From positions 1-64,000 of the forward strand of contig JAIORQ010000056.1 of assembly GCA_021108035.1 (NCBI GenBank): DNA of 64,000 nt. The letters run 5' to 3'. How positions within the stretch are numbered: position 1 is the first letter of the stretch; the number at the start of each line of letters is the position of its first letter. The position numbers and the translations under genes are program-made. Positions 43,555 through 50,771 of this stretch are shown in pieces. The notes under the pieces are model-generated. The model was not told the DNA's origin. It searched no databases and saw only the letters and a program-made list of their open reading frames with translations. This DNA comes from Bacteroidales bacterium. GTDB lineage: Bacteria; Bacteroidota; Bacteroidia; Bacteroidales; JAADGE01.

Positions 43555-43586
43555 CAAATTTACGATATTTATTCAGCTTGTGCAAA
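43555..43586 (-). promoter_or_regulatory. Bacteroidetes-type promoter of TA module 2
   Basis: Minus-strand -33 TTTG (43583-43586), 20-nt spacer, -7 TAAATTTG (43555-43562), 21 nt upstream of the antitoxin start. Same spacing and nearly the same sequence as the promoter at 42821-42852. Confidence 0.75.
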
Positions 43587-43696
43587 AGTTTTGATTTTGT
43601 TAGTTTGTTTTAAGCCAAAATGAAATTAGAATAATCATACGCTTCCAAATAAGCACCTCATCGTTTTTTGCAATATTATGTGTTGTCAACTGTTTA

Positions 43697-44437
43697 TTAT
43701 TTTGCATTATATTCAGGATATTTGTCATAAAACATCGTAAATAAGTCCTCTGTTTCAATATATTTCTTTTTTGTTAAGTTTTTTAATTCATCAATTGTTT
43801 TTCCAGGATTTAAATAAGAAATTAAAATTTCTCTTATGCAGAATCTGTCAAAGCTTTTTGATAGATTTCGCCACGTTATTTCAATCATCCTTTTTACTAA
43901 ATCACCATTTAACCCATAGTCATCATAGACAATCCTATTCTTAACAACACAATCATGTATGTCGTCTCTATTTATAAATTCAGAGCGTATAGATGATTTT
44001 AAACGATTTATCATATCCATATTAAAGAAATTAGGCTCTTTATTTGCTATAAAATAAATAATATTATTTAAATCAGTATATATGTCATTTCCTCGTAATC
44101 TGAATATAGATTGAATTTTTGATGATACTAAAATTAAAGTATCTCTCCATTCATCATAATAATCATCTTTATGAAATTCTTCTCCATCGCATTCTATTGA
44201 AATTTCTTTTTCTCCATTTTTCAAGATAATATCTGGTCGAAAATTTCCACTGATAGTTTTAATTGTTTTCTGTGGAATCAATTCAGCATTTTCATTTTTA
44301 AACTTGTATAAATATTCAAATACCATTTCCTCAATTGGAGATTCAAGTAATTCTTTCTTATTCCAAAAATCTGAAAGAGAATTTAGCTCATATTTAATAA
44401 TTTCTGATAATATATTTCTATCTATTGGTATATTCAT
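43697..44437 (-). CDS. DUF559/Vsr-like PD-(D/E)xK endonuclease
   Basis: A 246-residue protein with an N-terminal nuclease core: SPIEEMVFEYLYKF (33-46, acidic first position), NFRPDIILKNGEKEISIECDGEEFHK (65-90, Pro-Asp69 and Glu82-x-Asp84), WRDTLILVS and RLRGNDIY (113-120). This is the pattern of DUF559/REase_MTES_1575 Vsr-like nucleases (SPIExxF, FRPDxx, IECDGxxFH, RxxGxDI). The C-terminal 120 residues are helical and not recognised. It may be an orphan restriction or repair nuclease that arrived with the TA modules. No methylase is adjacent. Confidence 0.75.
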   Translation of the reverse strand: MNIPIDRNILSEIIKYELNSLSDFWNKKELLESPIEEMVFEYLYKFKNENAELIPQKTIKTISGNFRPDIILKNGEKEISIECDGEEFHKDDYYDEWRDTLILVSSKIQSIFRLRGNDIYTDLNNIIYFIANKEPNFFNMDMINRLKSSIRSEFINRDDIHDCVVKNRIVYDDYGLNGDLVKRMIEITWRNLSKSFDRFCIREILISYLNPGKTIDELKNLTKKKYIETEDLFTMFYDKYPEYNAK

Positions 44438-44500
44438 TATTCAAATTGTAGGCAATATTTGTATAAACGTAACTAAATATAACTATTCTGTTTTTTAATT

Positions 44501-46840
44501 TTATTCTTTTTCAAGTAAAGCCAAAACAACCTTCTCCGCAGTAATCGGCATAGATTTAATGCGAACGCCCGTTGCGTCTTCAACAGCATTTGCAACCATT
44601 GGTGCTGCCGGAAGCATTGTATGTTCACCCACTCCTCTTGCTCCGAAAGGGCCGTCAGGTTGCGGGACTTCAATAATTATCGGAACAATTTTATCAGGGA
44701 TATCTTTTGCTGTCGGGATTTTATAATCAGTAAAGTTTGGATTAAGGAGTTTTCCGTTCTCATCATATCTCATGTCTTCATAAAGTACTGTGGCAAGTCC
44801 TTGCACTAATCCTCCCACAATTTGTCCTTTTACCAGGTCAGGATTCAGAGCTTTTCCGACATCAATTGCTTCAACCGTTTTCAGAACTTTCATTTTACCG
44901 GTTTGTTTATCAATTTCAAGAATTATGGCTGCAGCTCCTACGGTGTAATGAACATTCGGATGGCCTCCTTGTCCTGTTTCCGGATTGGATTTTGCCGTAG
45001 AAAATTCCGGCAAGAAAATCCCGCGTCCGAGAATCGGCCCGCCTTTAAAAGTTCCGTCTTCCATTTGAATTCCGTCAATAACAAAATCTTTTAAAGCTAA
45101 AGCAAAGTTTGGATTTTGAGTTGATTTCACTTTTTCATCTTCCAAATAAAGCGATGAACGAGATAAAAACTTTGTTCTTTCAACAAGGTCAAAAATTTGC
45201 TCTCTTGCATCAATTGCAGCTTTTTTAACAGCATTTCCGCTGCTCCAAGTAACATGTGATGCAACAGTTTGCCATTCATAGGGATTTCTGTCAGTGTCAG
45301 GGTTTTCTGTTCGTATCTTTGATGTAGGTACTTGCAGGATTTCGGCGGCAATTTGAGCCATAACCGTTAAATACCCTTGCCCGATGTCCATACCGGAAAC
45401 CAATAAGTTGATACTTGCATTTTCATTAAATTTTAAAAAACATGAAGATGATGCATTAGGCGGCATTGCGGGAGCTTTCCATAATAATGAAAAACCTTTG
45501 CCGATTACTGTATTCGGATTTGAAGATTTATGTTCTTTATGCCATTCAATTTCTTTTTCAACGGCATCAATAGCTTTAAATAACCCGTTCGGATTCATGT
45601 GTGTTCCGTATGCCGTTTTATCACCTTCTCTGATGGCGTTTATCTTTCTTATTTCAACAGGGTCAATATTAAGATGCTTTGCAATTCGTGTCATGTGAGA
45701 TTCCAATCCAAATAAGAATTCGGAATAACCGAAGCCTCTGTATGCACCTCCGGGCGGAAGATTCGTGTAAACGCAAACAGAGTCAATAGAAACATTGTTA
45801 ATATTATATGGGCCTATTGCCGAAAGGCCTATAGCATTGACGACATTTGCTCCGTATTCGACATAAGCACCGGCATCCCAGAAAAGTTGATGATGAAGTG
45901 CCGTAATTTCTCCGGTTTTTTTAACACCTATCTTTAACTTTGTAATAACACCGAGTCTTTGATAAGTATTATAAAATTCACGTTCTCGATTCCACATTAT
46001 TTTTACGGGGTATCCTTGAACTTTTGTTGCAATTGCTGCAGCCAGAATTTCCATTGTTACACCGGCTTTAGAGCCGAAACCGCCCCCTACATGAGGTGCA
46101 ATAACTCTTACATCATTATGTTTTATTCCCAAAGGTGCTAATGCTTCTGCAAATAAATGTCTTTGTGTATGAGGCGATTGAGAAGATGCCCAAACAGTTA
46201 GTCTGCCGCTTTTATCATATTTTCCGATTGCAACATGATACTCAATTGCACAATGAGAATAACGCGGAACTTCATATGTGTCGTCCAATATGTAATCAGC
46301 TTCTTCAAATCCTTTTTCAACTTCACCTTTACGAATTTTTCTCCAATGAGCGATATTTGTTTTTGCTTTCGGAAAGAACCAAGGCACATGCTCATAGTTT
46401 TCTAAATCTTCATGTATCAAATCAGAACCTTCTTTCACAGATTCCATTTGGTTAAGAACTTTCGGGAGTTCTTCATATTCAACTTTTACAAGTTTGGCGG
46501 CACGTTTTGCAACTTTAGGGTTTCGGGCAACAACTGCGGCAACTTGTTCTCCGATAAATCTGACTCTGTCTTGAGCAAAAATAAATCGGTCTTTCATGTA
46601 AAGCCCAAATTTATACGGGAAATCTTTGCCGGTAATAACTGCGAGAACTTCCGGATGCTTTTCAGCTTCTGAAGTATCAATGTTTTTTATCATTGCATGA
46701 GCGTACGGACTCTCAACAATTTCTGCATATAATAATTCCGGTCCGAAACTAATATCTTCAGTATAAATTGCAGCTCCTGAAACTTTTTCTTTTCCGTCAA
46801 TACGGATTTCAGATTTTCCTATATATTTTAATTCTTTCAT
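44501..46840 (-). CDS. Molybdenum hydroxylase, Mo-binding large subunit (xanthine dehydrogenase family)
   Basis: A 779-residue protein with the full large-subunit architecture: N-terminal hammerhead domain (GKEKVSGAAIYTEDISFGPELLYAEIVESPYAHA), then the Mo-MPT-binding domains with GGGFGSKAGVTMEILAAAIA, PPGGAYRGFGYSEFLFGLESHM, GMDIGQGYLTVMAQIAAEIL and GARGVGEHTMLPAAPMVANAV. The glutamate of VGEHT fits the catalytic Glu. It works with the 2Fe-2S and FAD subunits encoded upstream (48038-48499 and 48689-49576); a BRO/GIY-YIG insertion separates it from them. The substrate (a purine, nicotinate or aromatic CoA-type compound) is not determined. Confidence 0.93.
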   Translation of the reverse strand: MKELKYIGKSEIRIDGKEKVSGAAIYTEDISFGPELLYAEIVESPYAHAMIKNIDTSEAEKHPEVLAVITGKDFPYKFGLYMKDRFIFAQDRVRFIGEQVAAVVARNPKVAKRAAKLVKVEYEELPKVLNQMESVKEGSDLIHEDLENYEHVPWFFPKAKTNIAHWRKIRKGEVEKGFEEADYILDDTYEVPRYSHCAIEYHVAIGKYDKSGRLTVWASSQSPHTQRHLFAEALAPLGIKHNDVRVIAPHVGGGFGSKAGVTMEILAAAIATKVQGYPVKIMWNREREFYNTYQRLGVITKLKIGVKKTGEITALHHQLFWDAGAYVEYGANVVNAIGLSAIGPYNINNVSIDSVCVYTNLPPGGAYRGFGYSEFLFGLESHMTRIAKHLNIDPVEIRKINAIREGDKTAYGTHMNPNGLFKAIDAVEKEIEWHKEHKSSNPNTVIGKGFSLLWKAPAMPPNASSSCFLKFNENASINLLVSGMDIGQGYLTVMAQIAAEILQVPTSKIRTENPDTDRNPYEWQTVASHVTWSSGNAVKKAAIDAREQIFDLVERTKFLSRSSLYLEDEKVKSTQNPNFALALKDFVIDGIQMEDGTFKGGPILGRGIFLPEFSTAKSNPETGQGGHPNVHYTVGAAAIILEIDKQTGKMKVLKTVEAIDVGKALNPDLVKGQIVGGLVQGLATVLYEDMRYDENGKLLNPNFTDYKIPTAKDIPDKIVPIIIEVPQPDGPFGARGVGEHTMLPAAPMVANAVEDATGVRIKSMPITAEKVVLALLEKE

Positions 46841-46892
46841 GTTCTTTATTTAATGCTTCAATGCTTTAATGATATAATGCTTTAATTCTTTA

Positions 46893-47357
46893 TCATTTTG
46901 TATCATTCTTGTCGATTTCTTTATTTTTGTTTTCTAACACTTTTGCATCCGTTGATGAAATAACACCTTTCCCGGTTTTTTCTTCAATTTCTTTGCGAGT
47001 GTTTCCTGCAATTGTTCCTCCTTGATTTGCAATATGTTTGCTCTCATTAAAGGTTTTTGGTTTCTTTTCTTTCGAGATTTCTGTTGTTGTTGCTTCTGTT
47101 CGCCCCGTTAGATAGTTTTTTATTCTATTCTTTACATATCGCTTACCCCAAGATGTTTTTAAATACTTTTCCCTGTGAAGTGCATCTTTTTGAGATAAAC
47201 ATCCTTCAAAATAAATTAGTTTCAATGGTCTTCTATGTTTTGTTGAAGTCACTTTACCATTATTATGTTCTTCTAATCTTCTTTTTAAATCAGATGTATA
47301 ACCTGTGTAAAAGTTATTATCCTTTTTTGATTGTAATATATAAATATAGTATATCAT
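46893..47357 (-). CDS. GIY-YIG nuclease fused to a BRO-family C-terminal tail
   Basis: A 154-residue fusion. Residues 1-81 are a URI-type GIY-YIG domain: YYIYILQSKKDNNFYTGYTSD, Arg26-Arg27 in LKRRLEEHN, Glu63 in ALHREKYLKTSWGKRYVKNRI. Residues 82-85 (YLTG) are encoded by the right inverted repeat of the 284-bp element. Residues 86-154 (TEATTTEISKEKKPKTFNES, ANQGGTIAGNTRKEIEEKTG) belong to the C-terminus of the interrupted BRO gene. The ATG directly follows the BRO stop (TAAATG). It is probably a DNA nuclease; mobility of the gene is inferred. The domain alone is a normal-length single-domain nuclease. Confidence 0.85.
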   Translation of the reverse strand: MIYYIYILQSKKDNNFYTGYTSDLKRRLEEHNNGKVTSTKHRRPLKLIYFEGCLSQKDALHREKYLKTSWGKRYVKNRIKNYLTGRTEATTTEISKEKKPKTFNESKHIANQGGTIAGNTRKEIEEKTGKGVISSTDAKVLENKNKEIDKNDTK

Positions 47358-47386
47358 TTATGCTGTAAGTTTCATATCTAACGGGG
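47103..47386 (-). mobile_element. 284-bp GIY-YIG element with 12-bp terminal inverted repeats
   Basis: CCCCGTTAGATA (47103-47114) and its exact complement TATCTAACGGGG (47375-47386) bracket a segment that contains only the GIY-YIG domain. The sequences on either side are the two halves of a BRO-family gene (NLELVLNM outside the left repeat, TEATTTEISKEKKPKTF outside the right one). No target duplication could be fixed. Confidence 0.75.
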
Positions 47387-48029
47387 TAAACATATTCAAA
47401 ACTAATTCAAGATTTGTCATATTATCCCGAAGATTTTCCTTTTTCAGATTCTTCAATTTTTTATAATCTTTTACTGATAAATCAGTCCAAGCTTTTGTAA
47501 TTTCATCAGTTAATATTGCATATTCTAAACCTTTTTTTACTCCTCTCAAATCCCATTCGTCGGTCAATTCTTTTCTTACTTCAATGCTTTTAAGTCTTTG
47601 GTTAATCCATTTTTTAGAATAACCTTTTTTCAGATATGTTTCCATTGCTCTGTCAAAAGCTTTTTCAGGGTCTTCTGTTTCTTCAATTCTTTCATACCCT
47701 ACTTTTGCTAACCAAACTTTAAAAGGTTCTGCTTTTGGGGAGGGTATGGATTGAATTAGGCGTAAAAGTTGCTCTGTATCAGCAACATCTGTTTTGTAGA
47801 ATTTTCCGTCAGAAGATTGCATTTTCAGTTGGTTACAATTTGTAACCAACTCACTTCCTTCTTTTTTAAGTCTGTTTTTCAATACTTTCCAATAATTATT
47901 GGGATTTTGACTTTCTGTCAATACTCCAACAATATCTACTACTGAAAAATACCATTTTTCTTGCTCTTCATTCCAATGTACCCTTACTTTTTTGTCATTG
48001 AATAGTTTAATAGAGTTTTCTTTTTTCAT
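47358..48029 (-). pseudogene. BRO-family (Bro-N) gene interrupted by the GIY-YIG element
   Basis: The remaining frame encodes 223 residues. The N-terminal Bro-N domain is intact: IKLFNDKKVRVHWNEEQEKWYFSVVDIVGVLTES, WKVLKNRLKKEGSELVTNC, KTDVADTEQLLRLIQSIPSPKAEPFKVWLAKVG. The following helical region (RAMETYLKKGYSKKWINQRLKSIEVRKELT) is also intact. It then stops ten residues into the insertion (FTPLDMKLTA after NLELVLNM), and its natural C-terminus is now part of the GIY-YIG reading frame. BRO proteins are DNA-binding antirepressor-like proteins common in phages and mobile elements. It lies between the Fe-S and Mo subunit genes of a molybdenum hydroxylase, so it is itself an intruder. Confidence 0.8.
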
Positions 48030-48037
48030 TACATTTC

Positions 48038-48499
48038 TTATTTTTTTGCGACTTTTTCAATTGCTTCAATTATTGATTCGTAACCTGTGCATCTGCAAAG
48101 ATTTCCGGCAATGGCTTCTTTTATTTCTTCTTTATTAGGGTGAGGATTTTTATTCAGCAGTTCTGTTGCAGAAATTGTAATCCCGGGTGCACAAAAACCG
48201 CATTGAAATGAGTTATTTTCGATGAATGCTTCTTGTAAAGGTGTTAATCCGTCTTTTGATAAACCCTCAATAGTTGTAATCTCTTGTCCGTCAACTTCAA
48301 TTGCAAGAATTAAACACGAACGGACACTTTTTCCGTTAAGCAAAACTGCACATGTTCCGCAATCGCCTCTTTCACAGCCTGATTTGGGACTTTTAATTCC
48401 GAGTTTATCTCGTAATACATCAAGTAAAACGTCATTTGGTTCAACATAAACATAACGAGTTTCTCCATTAAGGTTTATTGTTATTTTTCTCATATCCAT
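48038..48499 (-). CDS. Molybdenum hydroxylase, 2Fe-2S subunit
   Basis: A 153-residue protein with two Fe-S clusters: plant-type ferredoxin CxxxxCxxC...C (SGCERGDCGTCAVLLNGKSVRSC) and the helical cluster FQCGFCAPG ... GNLCRCTGYESI. This is the small subunit of xanthine dehydrogenase/carbon-monoxide dehydrogenase-type enzymes. It probably passes electrons from the Mo subunit to the FAD subunit. The start may be Met1 or Met3 (MDMRKITINLNG). The gene lies 8 bp upstream of the interrupted BRO gene on the same strand. Confidence 0.94.
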   Translation of the reverse strand: MDMRKITINLNGETRYVYVEPNDVLLDVLRDKLGIKSPKSGCERGDCGTCAVLLNGKSVRSCLILAIEVDGQEITTIEGLSKDGLTPLQEAFIENNSFQCGFCAPGITISATELLNKNPHPNKEEIKEAIAGNLCRCTGYESIIEAIEKVAKK

Positions 48500-48688
48500 A
48501 TTTTATTTTTTTCTTTCAAAATTCTGCGGAATATTTACAAATGCTTTAATGATTTAATGCTATAATGCCTTAACAAGCAGATGTTTAATTTGTTACAAGT
48601 CAAATATAATTGGTATTCATTATTAAAATATATCTTCGTTTTTTTTATTACAGCATTTAAGCATTGTATCATTACAGCATTTATTTTT

Positions 48689-49576
48689 TTACAATATCGG
48701 GTCTGATTTAATTTTTTCACCTGCTGATAGTGCATAGCATTCTTTTAAAGCCCTTTCCAACATTATTTTTGTAATGTGAATTCTGTATTCTTTTGTAGCT
48801 CTGATATCCGTTATCGGAGAAATTTCAGTTGAAATTATTTTTTGTGCTTGCTTAATATTATCTTCTGTAAGCTCTTTTCCGTTTAAGAACAGCTCTGTTT
48901 TTTTTACTCTTTTCGGAATCGGTCCGATTGCACAAACAGCAATTCTGTATTGTTTGTTATCTGTTGCCATAATGCCTAATCCGACTTGTGCAAGGTCTTC
49001 GCCTTTGTATCTTCCCAATTTCTTATAGCAACTTACAGATTTTGTTTCAGGTAAAGTCAAAATGATATGTGTTACGATTTCATTATTTTTTAATGAAGTT
49101 TTTTTAGGGCCGGTAAACCAATCTTCAATATTAATAACACGTTCTTCTTTAAAACTTTTGACATGTATTCTTGTTTCATACAACAATAAAGCGGGAGCGG
49201 AGTCTAAAGACGGTACTGCCGAACAAATATTACCTGCCAAAGTTGCACGATTTCTGATTCCCACAGAAGCAACAGTTGAAGCACCCTCCCAAAGTACACG
49301 AAAATTGGTTTTAATAATTTCAGATTCTTCAATATCGGAGAATGTTACACTTGCACCAATTTTAAGTTCTGTTCCGGTGAATTCAATCTTATTTAAATAA
49401 GGTATAGCTTTAATATCAATAAGAACATCAGGTGTAATAATGTCTTCCTTTAATTGTACCGTAAGGTCAGTACCTCCGGCAATTATTTTTGATTTTCCGG
49501 AGTTTTCATCCAATAATTTTACCGCATCTTCAATGTTCAGAGGCTTAAAATATTCAAAATCGTGAGATATAGGCAT
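48689..49576 (-). CDS. Molybdenum hydroxylase, FAD-binding subunit
   Basis: A 295-residue protein: FEYFKPLNIEDAVKLLDENSGKSKIIAGGTDLTVQLK (FAD-binding start with AGGTDL), ASTVASVGIRNRATLAGNICSAVPSLDSAPALLLYE (second FAD signature), and a C-terminal CO_deh_flav_C-type domain (YKKLGRYKGEDLAQVGLGIM ... ATKEYRIHITKIMLERAL). It carries electrons from the 2Fe-2S subunit to the acceptor. It is the first gene of the three-subunit set; a 189-bp gap with short tandem repeats separates it from the Fe-S subunit gene. Confidence 0.93.
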   Translation of the reverse strand: MPISHDFEYFKPLNIEDAVKLLDENSGKSKIIAGGTDLTVQLKEDIITPDVLIDIKAIPYLNKIEFTGTELKIGASVTFSDIEESEIIKTNFRVLWEGASTVASVGIRNRATLAGNICSAVPSLDSAPALLLYETRIHVKSFKEERVINIEDWFTGPKKTSLKNNEIVTHIILTLPETKSVSCYKKLGRYKGEDLAQVGLGIMATDNKQYRIAVCAIGPIPKRVKKTELFLNGKELTEDNIKQAQKIISTEISPITDIRATKEYRIHITKIMLERALKECYALSAGEKIKSDPIL

Positions 49577-49928
49577 ATTTATTTGAGTTTTTATAAGAAA
49601 GATATTTTAACGTCTTCTTATGGTTAAACTTTAATTTTTTGAATTGCTGAATTGCTGAATTGTTGCATTGCTACATTGTTAAGTGTTGTTATTGAGGCAG
49701 TTAAGCTGCAATTTCAATGTCTGTTACTTATTACAGTGAAAACATTTTTAAATATCGAATAATGAATACTGAATAAGGAATATCGAAGTAAAAAAAGTAT
49801 AAAACATAGTTTTATCAATATATTTCTATCAAGTCATACGTGATGAAAACTTCATCATTCTACATTCAGTATTCGATATTCATTATTTTAAATTAATAAT
49901 ACAGAAATTTAACAATGCAACAATGTTT
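49577..49928. other. Intergenic region with palindrome and short repeats
   Basis: No gene. Near 49636-49680 there are tandem GAATTGCT-like units. GAATACTGAAT (49764-49774) pairs with ATTCAGTATTC (49864-49874), with additional AATATCGAA/TTCGATATT matches in rearranged order and a GATGAA-AAC-TTCATC hairpin in between. The region separates the cyclase gene from the FAD subunit gene. Confidence 0.5.
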
Positions 49929-50747
49929 TTACTCGTCTCCGTCAATAGCAATAACACGGCACATTGATGATTCCATTTCAATTCCTTTCAAGGGGAATAA
50001 ACCAATCCAAACACGTTTGTTGCTGACTTTTGCAATTTCACCGCCCAAGTTTTCGGCATGAATTAAACCTTTTGGGAATAATTTTAAATGCATTACTTGA
50101 TAATATTCATCAAGCGGAAATATTTCATCCCATTTTTTTCCGTAATCTTTAATTAATTTTTCTTCTGCTTTTATGAAAGCTTTCGGATGCCAATCTCTGA
50201 TAATTGTATTCATCGGATGGTCTGCACTTCCTGCATCTAAACCAATCCACTTAATTTCCATGTCTAATGCCCATTTATGAAATTCGGGTGAGGGCCCGGG
50301 ATGGTTTACGAAATATCTTAATTCGTCTGATTCAGGTTGGTCCCAGCTATACTTATGATAACCTGTATTGATAATTAATATATCACCTTTTTTAACTTCT
50401 ACTTTACTCATAATCATTTCAGGTGTATAAAGACTAAAGTCTTCCACTAAATCAGAAATATCGGCAACTGCTGCTTGTCCCATAAAGAAATCAAGAGGAG
50501 TATCTCCGATTGTTTTACCGCTTGAATGAAAATGAATTTCACCGTCTATATGTGTTCCGACGTGGTTACTGCTTTTAATAATTTGACCGTTTGCTCCTTG
50601 TCCCATGTGTGCTCCGGCAATTCTTTTAAAATATTGTAATTGCAACGGCATATAGCTTGGCCAAGGCGGTGTATGAATACTTAATCGTTGAGTTAAATCG
50701 TAGATTTTTGCTTCACTCATGAATTTTAATACATCTTCTGCTTTCAT
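49929..50747 (-). CDS. Cyclase-family metal-dependent hydrolase
   Basis: Start placed at MKAEDVLKFMSEAKIYDLTQRL (50747); the longer frame to 50810 begins inside the IS element end. The 272-residue protein belongs to the cyclase/kynurenine-formamidase superfamily: YDLTQRLSIHTPPWPSY, SNHVGTHIDGEIHFHSSGKTIGD (H-x-G-T-H-x-D metal site), KGDILIINTGYHKYSW and WIGLDAGSADHPMNTI. It hydrolyses a ring or amide bond of an unknown substrate. It is probably the first gene of the catabolic operon with the molybdenum hydroxylase. The IS1182-type element ends 25 bp upstream, so the native promoter may be lost or replaced. Confidence 0.87.
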   Translation of the reverse strand: MKAEDVLKFMSEAKIYDLTQRLSIHTPPWPSYMPLQLQYFKRIAGAHMGQGANGQIIKSSNHVGTHIDGEIHFHSSGKTIGDTPLDFFMGQAAVADISDLVEDFSLYTPEMIMSKVEVKKGDILIINTGYHKYSWDQPESDELRYFVNHPGPSPEFHKWALDMEIKWIGLDAGSADHPMNTIIRDWHPKAFIKAEEKLIKDYGKKWDEIFPLDEYYQVMHLKLFPKGLIHAENLGGEIAKVSNKRVWIGLFPLKGIEMESSMCRVIAIDGDE

Positions 50748-50771
50748 ATTTTTTTGTTTAAAATTATATAA

